Positions 27,650-39,434 of a stretch of DNA of 64,000 nt are shown piece after piece. Each line of letters starts with the position of its first letter. Position 1 is the first letter of the stretch. The stretch comes from Tyto alba (taxonomy: Eukaryota; Chordata; Aves; Strigiformes; Tytonidae). The DNA is taken from NCBI RefSeq assembly GCF_018691265.1, contig NW_024881313.1, positions 15,803,518 to 15,867,517 on the forward strand, read 5' to 3'. A program made the position numbers and the translations under genes. The notes below the pieces were generated by a model. The model had not been told where the DNA came from. It worked only from the letters and a program-made list of their open reading frames with translations, and ran no database searches.

Positions 27650-28069
27650 GTGGTTGTTATCTCTCCTATCAGGTGGTGACTGCTGAGGATGTAGGCTACA
27701 GTCAGATGCTATTTTCCTGTCTTACAGGGAATGAGAGACACTAACACCTACGGATACCATAAAGGAAAGACAAAACCTCCAGTTTCAGCATTCTTCTACC
27801 CTTTCTTTATTTTCTATTTAGAATATGTGAAGATCTCTTAGAAAAAAGTTCTATGACCCATAAGTGCTCCTCCAATGAAAATCCTGTCCTTCTTGCTGAA
27901 TAATGCCTAGAATTAAATTCCACTGCACCTGGGGTGGAGACAGTGTTCTGGTCAATTAAGAGATACTAGGCTGAGGTGAGCCTGTTTTTCTGTGGTTGTT
28001 TTCAAAGACTTGCTTTAAAAAAGCAGTGAAGTTTTTGGTTAGTTTTCACCCTTGGATTTTTGGTTTTGG

Positions 28070-28092
28070 TTTTTTTTTTTTTTTTTTTTTTT
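28070..28092 (+). repeat. T23 homopolymer
   Basis: An uninterrupted run of 23 T follows TTTTTGGTTTTGG. No retroposon body is recognised on either side. Confidence 0.9.
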
Positions 28093-28832
28093 CCATCTTC
28101 CAGTGATTTCAAATGGGCTGTATATTTTCCTAAAACTGTGCCATTAATAGAAATGACACATAAAACTTCTGGTCATCCCTCTCTCCATCTGCCCAAACCT
28201 TCCCCATTCCCATTTTACTCTGTAAGTGGCAACCCCCATCATACTTGCCCCAACTCTTCCATTCCAATACAGTGAGAAACATGTTGAGTCCAGCACCAGC
28301 CATGTAGCCAACAACAACAAAAAAATGTATCTAAATTGCACGCTAACACTGAAATCCTGATCTTAATAACATCAGTGAGAGGTGAGAGCCTGAAGTCTGG
28401 GGTGTGAAGCTGGGAATTTGCACAAGCAGTGAATACATTTGATTGCAGCTTGTAGATACATACAGAATATTTTTTCTTACCTGCCCCAAACAGAAACACA
28501 TCATGCTCTCCTGTTAAAACAGGGACCTAGGTATCTGAATCTTGCCTCTTTGTATTTTTTTCTGTTCTGAACAGGCTGCCTTGTTTGACTAATACTGCAG
28601 TCAGTTGTGGAATGAACTAAAATTGGAGATTTTTCAGATCCCTCCCTGAAAAGATGATGGCTGAAATAGATAGTCATTGGCAGTGTTCCTCAAGGGGGCA
28701 TTCTAATACATTATTTATACTGTTTACGTAGGATGAGAGAAAGCCATCAAGGTATTGATTCAAATACTCAAAATTCTAGTTTAAATTCAGAGTAATTGAT
28801 TTTTCTACCAACAGTGTAAATTAGTAAAGGGG

Positions 28833-28859
28833 AAAAAAAAAAAAAAAAAAAAAGAAAAA
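28833..28859 (+). repeat. A21 run with one interruption
   Basis: Twenty-one A, one G, then more A. This is a simple homopolymer with no element attached. Confidence 0.9.
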
Positions 28860-31800
28860 ACCTTGAAAAATGTAACTCTTTCTATAAAATACATCTAAGT
28901 CTGTACAAACTGTAAAATCAAATGAAATTGTGTTAGCAGTATTGGACTCTTTTCAGATTTTGTCAAAAATAAAAACTGTATGACTTACTGGAACATAGAC
29001 ACACTCCTAATAACACTGAGTTGATAACAGATAAGAAAACAAATTAATATTAAGACATTTTCTGTGGAATCTACAGAAGAATATTGCTAAAGTGCAAAAG
29101 ATAACAGTTTATTTATTTTAACTTAGTAGAATGTCCCTGTCTAAAAGGAGATAAAAATTACATTTTGAATGAGAACATAGAAGAAAAAAAATAAGGGATT
29201 AAATTAAATCAAAGAAAAACAGAAAAATTTCAGGCTAAATGGGATTCCAGAAAATTTTTTATTAGGTTTACAAATTGATGTTAATGGCTGTTCTTAGACA
29301 AATAGGCAAATCAGTGTTGGATGCTGCATCTTTACAGGCTAAAATAAGAAATATCTTCTGAAAATCGTTCTAAATACTGAAGGTACATGAGAGGTATTTG
29401 CTTAAGCAAATGTCCAGTGTCATTAATAAATGGAGACTCCAGACTATTGGCAAATAATCTCATGGTTTTGAAATTGTCCCCAGGAGCTTTATTCATCTCA
29501 ACCAAGCAGAATTAATTGATAGTAGAATATTCTGTGATACTGTGAAACAGATTTTAAAAAAATACGGCATAACTCTTAGTTGTTGTCTCTTGGTCCTAAA
29601 GAGTCATTTGAAGGAGTCCTCTTAAAAATTGTCTGCTACATTTAGCAGTGGATACAGCATCTTATGGTGACTAGTTTCTCACAAGAGATTCTTTCATAGG
29701 ATTTGACTTCTATATAACAAGCATATTCATGTGTATCTGCAAAGGGAATAACACTGAACCCTTTAGTCATTAGAGAGGATCACGCAAAAAATATCACTTC
29801 CTCATTATCTTATTTTATATAGCCATCTTTTACATATGCATTAAATTGACTACAGGAAATCAGCTATACATTTATAATTTTGATATAGAAAAGTGAATGT
29901 TAATTTAAAGGGTGAACGTGGGCAAACAACACTTTAGAACTTGCAACAAATGTTGCCGACAGCACTTGCTGGTTACAAATTAATTGGGTTGTATTAGACA
30001 TTTTAGCTGTCTCCAGTACTTAAAGGTATGGATTTTGGCTCAGTTTGCCGGAGCTTAACGTATCTGGTTTCTCAAAAATGATAAATATTTACTAAACTAC
30101 ATTGTTTTTAGGTGATTCCAATAAAAATAACATGATCTGTTAAGGCAAAAGATATCACGAGATAAATACTTCTTACAGAGGTGAACTCCCTCTTTCCATT
30201 TTATGAGACTGATTTCATTTTGCACTAGATCTGCACCTGGCTAATTTATATTATCCTGAGTAAGCTGAAATCAAATCTCCTTTCATACCATTTCTGCACC
30301 ATTATATGGGGAAGGTTACACTGGAGAAAAATTGTCCAGAAGCATTGGATACGGCAGGTCCACTGTATGTGGGGTGATCATAAAATGATCCCATGCTAAT
30401 TTTACAGTAGTTTTGTGCTTGAAAATGGTTAGGAAATGGAAGTGGACAATCAGTGTCTTTCATATGTATGTGTTCCTTTATGTTTACTTGAAGGGTTCCT
30501 AGGAAATAACTTCACAGAAGCTAGCAATACCTTCAGAAAACCTTCTAGCAACTCAGGAGGAGTCCTTAAATTATCCTTGGATGAAGAGATACTTTTTTAG
30601 TACTAAAATTTCTAATGATTTGGGGAAAATGAACCAGAGATCAGTTGGATCTCCTGCACTACAAATTCTGAGTCATTCTCAAACTGGCAGTTAGGCTGAG
30701 GGAGGATTCTGCTGTGAGGAACACCAATCCCAGAGCAGAACCAGCTTTAGAATTAAGCAGCTGCAAATGGACATAGTACTTGTACTTGCACCTTTGATGT
30801 AGTACACCAGACAAGAAGCCTGAAACTGCCACTGGATAGAGAAAAACAAAACCCAACTTCCCTTTAAATAAAAAAAATTGGCTCTCTGGAGAGGTTTATG
30901 AACTTGGGGCAGTTATTTTCTGATAGCCTTTTGTTGCAATTTCAAAAGAAATACCTATTAAATAACTGACAAAAGTGGACTTTTTTTCAGCAAACACAAT
31001 CAGTATAACAGAGACCTAAGATCATTACATTATTTTGAGAAAGCAGCACTCCTGAAATCTAGAACTACATTTCATCAGACAAACTACTATCCAGGCTCAG
31101 TCATAATTTGCTTTGCTAGAATTCCACAATGAGTGCAGTTAACCAGAATCAACAAAACTATTTCCATGTACAAAGATAGGAATTGCGCACAAGGAACTTT
31201 CTCTTTCCAACTGGCCTTCTCACGTAAGCTCTTTACATACAATTATGAACATTTTTTTTTAATCTTAGTCTTTGCTAATTTTAAACACCACTGTTGTTTT
31301 GCAGTGTTTTATCTTCATCCCTGCTGAAACACATCTGGCATGATAGGATGATAGCTGCTTTTGGTTAAAGTGTAGTTGAGGAACTCTGTCTTTTCTGAGG
31401 CCTTTTAGACACACTTGACAAATTGCATATCTGTAGTACACAGTGGAATGTTACCCAGGAATAAGGAATTAAAGGATTGCATGATTTGGACCCATATAAA
31501 ACAACACTGGAGACTAGACCACAGATTTCTCACTCCTGCTTTAGTCCAAAAGACACGCTTTTACCTGGTTGGTGAGTAAAGATTTCCCATGGACTGTGTT
31601 TGGAGCCTGCTCTGTGGCAGGTAACATACAATACAGTTTCATAGGGTCATCATCAATGAGCTTAAATGGAGAAAGTAGTAGACAGGAGTCAAAGAGTCTT
31701 TTTGGATGCTTTCAGGAGGCAGTATGAATTATAACTGCAGGTTCAACAAGAGAAAACCTCACTGCCTCCACTAAAATAACAGTTTTCCAGGTCTAAAATA

Positions 31801-33224
31801 TCAGTGTATAACTTTGTATCTCAGGAGTTGGAAAGATGGCTGAATTGCTCAGGAAAGTTGAAATAATGACAGTGCTTTTGTTTTATTACATGGGTTTTGC
31901 TCTGGACTTCTGTGCTAGAAGTAAAGACGTTTGTATACAACTAACAATTAGAAAGATTGAAATTGTATTACTCTTTCTAGGCCTTATCATATGGTACTTT
32001 AGTTTAATGTCAGATCTTCAAAACCAGTGGCAACAAAGATAGCTTGTCATAATTGAAAGAGAGCAAGTATTACCAGTCATGTTTGGATAGCCACCTCATC
32101 ATTTCAAAAGTAAGACCATATTCAAACTGCAGAGATCCAGTAGTGTAAAATATCCCTGGCTTAGTTCTGTATGGAAAATGTGTCTTGTCCTAAAAACATA
32201 ATAACTACATTCAGCAGAGTTTGCAAGACAAGTGCTGAAGGAAACCTAGCATTTAATGATGGATTAAATTGAAGGTATGGAACTATTTGTTGGCTGTGGG
32301 TGGTTTTGACAGCTCTGCAAAAGTGGCTTCTGCTTCAAAATTCACACTGGTAAATTTGCTACTGGGCTCCATATAGAAACCACAGCATGATGTAACACTG
32401 CATGACTTGACTAGGAGCTGAACACAATGGTCTAATTGCTAAATGCATGTGAGAAGAGGTCCAAAATGAGGAGACCAGCTACAAACCTTTGACTTGAAAT
32501 GTTTGACTCATTTGTTTTGTTTCTTTAACAAATGTGAAGTTAACTTAGGACAAAATATTTTCAGGGAAATTCAGAAGCAGTTTTTTTAAGCTAAAACATC
32601 AGAAAACAGATGTAGTAACAAGACCCAAAGACCTCATAGCTACATCTACAGACTAACTCATTTACAGCTGTCAAGGTGCTCAGCCTACTGTGATTAAAAA
32701 TGTGACAGTGTTTGCTCTATTTGAAAAAAAACTGAAATAACAATGAGAGAAGTCTCTATCTGGTATATCTTTGTCTAGGGTACCTCAGCTTTTCTAATTT
32801 TTCTAGAATGAATCAAAGAAGTCTATCTACTTACCTGTGCTGAAGAAATTGTTATGAAGAGTGAAAGAACTAAAAGAACATTTAAAAGAAATAACTCCTG
32901 AAGGAAATAGAAGGTCTGACTTCAGTCTCATGGGATTTTTTTAGCTTGCCCCTGAATGTGTCACCACAGATTATGTGGTTTAGGAGCCTGATCAGAGAAA
33001 ACTGTGACTTCACTCCTACCCACATGTTGGTATCCTTTTAGAAAGGAAGGACTGGTGCATGTCTACACCTTGTCCTAATACAGATTTTGTGTACAATTAC
33101 ATCATGCACCCAAACAGAAGAACACAGAAGTACTCTAAGAGTCTCTGCTGGACATAGCCATCGTACTATTTTTTCTTTGGAAAAGTTTGTTAGAAATAAG
33201 AGAAATAAGAAAAGTTTCCTTTCC

Positions 33225-33246
33225 TTTTTTTTTTTTTTTTTTTTTT
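33225..33246 (+). repeat. T22 homopolymer
   Basis: A run of 22 T after TTTCCTTTCC. The overlapping frames on both strands (33,038-33,377) owe their Phe and Lys runs to it and are not treated as genes. Confidence 0.9.
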
Positions 33247-36200
33247 CCTTATTTTTAATGTCCCAGAGCATGCAATTTAAGCAAATGTTCATTTTACTCA
33301 GTATTAACCAAACTAAAAATGCAACCAAGCTAGTCATCAGACATGATTGTTCCCACATGCTTGAGACATCCTACTGAAGTAGAAGGAATTTCCTTATGAA
33401 GATTGTCATTCCTCTCCAGGGAGTCAAAGGGTGCTTTGAAGGCTCTCTTAAAATAGACACCTCACTTTAGATAGCCAAAATCAGGTTAAATACAACCCAC
33501 TCATGACAGTTGAAACACAGATTAGTGGATCCAATAGAAAGATTCATGAAAACCAAGAGTCACCAGGACCGTTTAAATTTAACCATCTGGCGTAAGTTTT
33601 CATGGTTAATTTTAAAGGCAAGGCTCTTCAACATCTTACAGAACCATTACTTGTTTTACACCTAAATCATACATAAAAATGTAAGTACATGAATATTTAT
33701 GTGCTGAAGAAAGATCAGGTCATAAAGACTTATGAGAAGAAGTGCTGGAGCCCAGCTGTCAGAAACTCCTGCCGAGCTAACCATCTGTCTATAATCACAT
33801 GTCTATCAGTTTGCTGTCTGTAATTACACGTTTGTCAATGGCCCGCTCATACCAAATGCAGACTTCAAAGAATTCAGGTTTTCTCCTGAAAAATCTGATC
33901 TTTCCTCTGCTTCCTCCTTCTCCCTTTTTCCCACCCCCATGTAACTTTATGCACCTTGATTAGTTCTGGGTCTTTTTCTTATTTGGGATGATTACACTGA
34001 CATCATATAAATGGAGACTCTGTATTTATTCTGAGGAAAGAATAGTCTTTTGAAGATGTCAAGACAGTCTTTATTGGTAAAATGACATTTTCATGAACCA
34101 AATTGGAATTAAGTTCTGCTTACAAATAAACTGCTATGAAAGCAATTGTCTATATACCGAATGTCAGATTTTAAGCAGTTCTCTAGGATTCTGTTACGTT
34201 TTACTATTGCTTTATGGGTTCTTGGATTCACTTAGGCAGAAATGCGAAGGTACTAAATTAGTGCAATGTAAAGGTGATCTAGAATGTGTATAGCTGTTAG
34301 TAATTTATGTAATATATACCATTACAGTGCTGACAGGGGGCTATGCCTTATGTGATTAGTATTAAGGGAAAGCATGGAAAGTAATCAAATAAAATCCAAC
34401 ATATGCTGATTTACTGTTTTTTAAATTATACTCTGTTTGGAGACAGGCCCTTCCAGAGCCTTTTTCTTTTACACCTGGTAATCTCCACCTTGCTCAGTCA
34501 GAGTAGGGTGCATGTCTCTCCAGTACATCATTAACACAGCTGCCAGGGCCACAGAAAAGAGCTGAGCTTGCAGCATCTACCATGTTTTCTCATTCTTTTG
34601 CCCAGTAGTGAGGAAGTGAGGTCAGGACTCAGTTTCAGGTCTCCCATAAGACTCCTGCTGGCTTGTTCAACATCTCCTGGCTCTTTAAAAGAAACAAATA
34701 AACTCTGTTTCCTAATGATTTGTATTGGATTCATGCTGAGAAATCCCAGCTCTGTGCCTGCCACTTGGATGGGTTACACATTCCAAGAAACACAAAAAAC
34801 ATCCTTCTTTCCTCTGATCTAGATCCACACCCTTCATTAGCTTCAGACTTCTTTTTTTAATTACTTCCATTAGCCCATGCCTGAAATGGCTACAAACATT
34901 ATTCTGTCTTCTTCAAGGAATATCTTCATCTTTGCTTTCTTCTTCTTGTTAGGGCCCCGTAACACTTCTAACAGATACTTCAACACTTCTAAAATATGTG
35001 CTGAGAACCCCAAGAACTGAGAAATAAGGGAAAAAAACTGAAGAAAAATCTCAAAATGTTGAGTAACAACTAGTTCATGACAGAAGAGCATCTAGCAGTG
35101 AAGTGTAAGAAGCCAAATGAAAATTAGAATAGTAGAGTATTTTGTTTAAAATAAAAAGCTAGAGGAAGTACAGATCAGAGCTTTAAAGTGTGGTAATATG
35201 CTGAAAAAATAATTCTGTTAAAAGGTTATACAGGTTTTATTCACTCTTGGAACTGTACAACTCTACAGTCCTCCTTAGGAGATACGGGATACAAGTTTAT
35301 GTTGTGTACAATTGGAATGATTCCTATGTTTTCACTCACTTATTCTAGGGAGAGAAATAGGAGAGAAGATATTATTCCATTCTTTACTTGGAGCTCCTCT
35401 TCAGCAATTTGAACAGGGAGGTGCATGTCCTTGTTCCAAGTGACTTCTACATTTACCCCACTGATTTTCAAATAAGCTTTTTAGAGCTAAGCAGTGAAAA
35501 GCCAGTCTGTGGACTGAAAATCTTTTAGTCTCATGTAGAAGGGACACTATATCCACCACAGCTAATAACAATTTTGTTGTTTCATGATGACACTACAAAG
35601 CCTGTCCTTGATGTTGCTGCAAAAATGAGAAGCAAAGACTGGTAAAAACACTTTGTATGTGTAACAGCACAGCTATAGCAGGATCTTTTGGTACCTGGAG
35701 TATACCTTCATCTTCCCAGTATCTTCCCCTCCTATAGGATTTGAGGATTACAAATTCGTGTTACAGAAAATTATAGACATGAGTAAAATCTCAGGTCTAA
35801 AAAGAATTCTTTTTTTAAGAAGACAATGGATCATATCCTGACAATCCTATGTATTAAACCTCTCAGAGAGTGGGATTGTCTGGTATAATTATTGATGTAG
35901 ATAAAGAAATCATCGTTTTGTGTGTGCATGTGGTCATGGATTAACAAATTACAAATTTGTTGTCACTCCCCACAGAACAGGCGATATCATCCTTACTGAC
36001 TATCTAACATTTTGTCAAACTACCAAACTGATCACCTTGACTCCAGATTACTGGTTTAGATTTAGGTTGCATCAAACTGTTTTAATCAGAAGGACAGTAA
36101 GTGGAATGCTCTTGTTTGAGTACATTTGTATGGGTGGATAGGATTCATCACATCTACATTTAGCCACCTAAAAGTTAAGTTCACCTTTAACACTTTCTCT

Positions 36201-36984
36201 ACAGTGAGAAGAGAGAAAGAAACCCCCTAAGATAGTTGCATAAGGTAGGTTGGACAAACCACCTTCTGAAGTTACCCATGGTTTTACACTGACTGTAGAA
36301 AGACTCTAGATGCCTGGTTACAGCTAGGCACAGCTCTGAAATGGCTAAAGATAAGCATTAAAAATATCATCAGTTTCTGCATGAGAGTTCAAATTCATTA
36401 CTGCTACTCAGTGGGAGGAGGCTCACCTCATATTTTAAAGTTTTATCTTACAATGATTAGCCTTTTGGGTGCCATTCCTTCTACACAGAAGAGAAGAAAA
36501 CAGACAAAACCCTCAAAAGTTCCTGGGTAGCAGTATGAATAAAGAGGTATTCAGAATGTAAAGGGCTCTGCAGAAATACTCCTTGCACTATTCACTCACC
36601 TCTGCTCATGTCTATGTATACACAAACTGACTACACAAGTCAGTAAACTTTTCTGTATTATGTTGTTAACATCTCTCAAGCCTGAAAGGTTCAGCTATCT
36701 CTGAGGATTAAAACCAGATAAATTTCCATGCCTGTTTGGGGGGTTTTGACACAGAGGGGACTGCCAGAAAATGTGTGGTAGTTGTGGTTTTTGTGATGTG
36801 AACACTTGGACTGACACACATATCTTGTTTTGCTGCTGTATGCTCATTAGATAGCAATAACTTTACATCAGTGTTGCACAGTCTATGACCTGGACCAGGA
36901 AGTCTTCACAGTCCTTTACTGATGCTCAGAACAATGCTGTCTCCCAGTCCATGGTCACTCATCATAGAAAAAAGTTGATCAGAA
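33247..36984. other. Non-coding DNA with one conserved-looking patch
   Basis: No gene is recognised. About 33,750-33,890 is motif-dense (TAAT and TGTCAAT cores, GGCCCGCTC) and contains a decayed direct repeat. It reads like a conserved non-coding element, but I cannot confirm this. The frame at 34,531-34,764 (minus) has a balanced composition but no acceptor or donor that I trust. Confidence 0.4.
33785..33837 (+). repeat. Decayed 24-bp direct repeat pair
   Basis: 33,785-33,808 and 33,814-33,837 align over 24 bases with 19 identities, and all five differences are transitions. Both copies start CTGTCT and end TCA, with a 29-base period. It lies in a patch that looks regulatory. Confidence 0.7.
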
Positions 36985-37186
36985 TGGATTTTAAGTTCTT
37001 TACTGTGAGGGTGGTGAAACACTGGAAGTGTTCAAGGTCACATTGAATGGGGCTTTGAGCAACCTGGTCTAGTGGAAGGTGTCCCTGCCCATGGCAGTGG
37101 GGTTGGAACTAAGTGATCTTCCAACCCAGGTCCCTTCTTGGTCCCTTCCAACCCAGAACTTTCTATGATGCTATTCTATGATTCTG
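36985..37186 (+). mobile_element. CR1 LINE, 5'-truncated copy with 3' end
   Basis: This is the typical bird CR1 3' end. It starts near TTTACTGTGAGGGTGGTGA, runs through GGGGCTTTGAGCAACCTGG, TGTCCCTGCCCATGGCAG and CTTCCAACCCAG, and ends in the octamer-like tail CTATTCTATGATTCTG. It is severely 5'-truncated, as most CR1 copies are. Compared with the consensus I remember, roughly 37 bases are missing between ACACTGG and AAGTGTTC, probably by deletion between two CTGG copies. A short GGTCCCTT segment is duplicated near the end. No coding capacity remains. Confidence 0.92.
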
Positions 37187-37209
37187 AAAAAAAAAAAAAA
37201 AAAAAAAAA
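37187..37209 (+). repeat. A23 run attached to the CR1 tail
   Basis: Twenty-three A directly follow the CR1 terminal octamers. CR1 elements normally end in short tandem octamers without a poly(A) tail, so this is either a microsatellite grown from the tail or a pre-existing A run at the target. Confidence 0.9.
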
Positions 37210-39403
37210 TTAAAAACTGCATGTGCTTATTTGCAAAAGTGTGTGGTTTAGTTTATTTGCATTATTATGGCTTTGGCATTAAATCAAATTGCTAATCTTT
37301 GTCTATCCAGCTATCTGTATTTTTGTCACAAGTGGATGGAAAATGCAAACCACATAAAAATGAGACTCTGACAACTTCAATTTTCATTTTCAGATTAACC
37401 AGAAAAAATGTGCTTTGTCACTTGCAAAATACACTGTAGTTCAATTTAGGTTGGCAGAGAAACTATCATTTTCCAAAAGAGTGAAGGAAAATGACCAAGG
37501 CCCAAAAAGCATGATATTTTTATTAACTGGACACTTTCTTAAAACAATTTGTTTTTCTGACCCTTGATGGTCCCAGATCTACTCTGCATTTCACCTCATT
37601 CCTTGCCCCCTCTATCCACAGAAAAAACTCAAAGGTTTTAAAGTAGTTGGTTCAAATACTCTATATTCAAACAGTCAAGTGGAGAAAAACGAGCTGTTCT
37701 CAAGTGCTCTGTGAGCTATGCTCTTCTTGGAGCAGCTGATTGAATATCTGCAGCTGCTGCTAACAAACAGAAAACCGGTCTCCTTTGTAACTTCATTTTA
37801 TTGTATGTCAAACCTCAACTGCAAATATTTTTTTTTTTTAAATAATCAAGTGCAATCTGATATGCCTGAACAGCAGCACTTTATTGCCACTTTATCAGCC
37901 AGAATTCCTTTGAAGGGATGCTGGTGACCAAGAAAATTTGCCAGATCAAAATGGTTATAATCATTCACTTATTTAATCAAGTATGAAAACAATGCATGTA
38001 ATTGTATGACCAGTGATATATTATTAACAAAACATTTTGCTGTTATGCAGTTCTTCCTGCCTTATTGATGGTTCTTTTCTATCTCAGATTAACAATAAGC
38101 CATACAAGCAAATCTTACTTGCATGGATCAACAAATCTAAAAACATAAATTGCCTGTTTGCTTTATTAAACATAGTAAACCTACTCAACAGAGACATCTT
38201 CCTTACTTTTATGTATTTCTTGTTGACAGACTTTTCCAGTGTAGGTCTCTCAGAGTCATCGTATTATATTGCAGGTAGGTCGTCATGGGCTTTTGCAAAA
38301 GGTTCCAGACAGCAATGTACATTGTGTTTTCACTTCCATCTGTGATTCGACTGTCATACTACAGGGCTTCTATTGTAATTATGGCAAGGGTAGAAGTGTG
38401 TGGGGTTTTGTCTAAAATTTTGAACGATTGGGATATTTGAAAGCAAAATCTGACTACCCTGAATGCAGTCAGAAACCCTCAAAACACCGTTCCGGCAGCC
38501 TCACCTCCAGCACAGCTATCTAGACTTATACTCTTCATTATCAAGTCACATTCCCCAGCACTTCAGAAAAGAGAGAAGGAGCCCATCACAATATAAATGA
38601 ATTATGTAGTTTTCATTTTTCCTGTCACTGGAAAGTGCCAACAATAACAGTGATTCACAGAGAAGAAAATCAGGTCCTTGTCCAGAGCAGTCAACAGTCT
38701 GGAGCAGGTGTTGTATATGCTAGATATTACAGGCAAGTAAGGTAAAAGAACATTGAATCACCAAAAGATGGAGAATTAAATAGCACAGCTTCCTAGTTCT
38801 GCAGTCTTTAGCTTTATTTTGTTACAGTTAACTGTTAGTTTTGTCTCACTGGTTGTTAACAAGTCTGTCTTAAGAACATGCAGGCTGACACAGGAAGGCT
38901 TCTGCTAGGGCTGTTTTGAGGAAGGTGTAAGCGTGGGGAATTATGACTACCTCATAGCTTTATAGAAAGATGTCTAAAGACAAAATTGGCAGAGTGATTA
39001 AAGAATAGTTTTCAGGCAGAGATCTGGAAAAAATTCTGACTTATGTGAGGTGAAAAAAAAATCTAACTTAAGGGAAGTTTAAAAATTCTGAATTTATGGA
39101 AGAACTGATGTAGATTATCCTTGGAAGTGTGGAATCCCTGTTGTTGAAGGAAATAAAAGGCTAGACAACATCTGGTAGCGATGAGACAAGCCTATCTGAT
39201 ACTGCTTTGAGGAATGATTCTTTTTACTATTCTTTGATAAATACCTTCACAATGATGAAGGGGCCTGGATGTGGAACTGTTTTCAGTCTGGATCCATTTC
39301 AGTCCTGTCTTTGTAATGGAAGAAGTCAGTGGAATGTTTTGTTGTATTTAATGTAAAAATACTTCTTATTCCAGAGTTGTCAAGCTTTGATTTTAAGAGC
39401 AAA

Positions 39404-39434
<31 letters not shown>

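Larger units (their letters stand above)
27650..33224. other. Non-coding AT-rich DNA
   Basis: No gene is seen. Open frames such as 28,060-28,275 and 28,239-28,499 overlap a T run and have no splice context. The stretch 28,860-30,150 is especially AT-rich. Nothing else is recognisable apart from the homopolymer runs listed separately. Confidence 0.45.

Noticed and set aside
37765..37795. Resemblance to miR-128 (AACCGGTCTC)
   Set aside because: The seed part differs and no 5' arm can pair with it.
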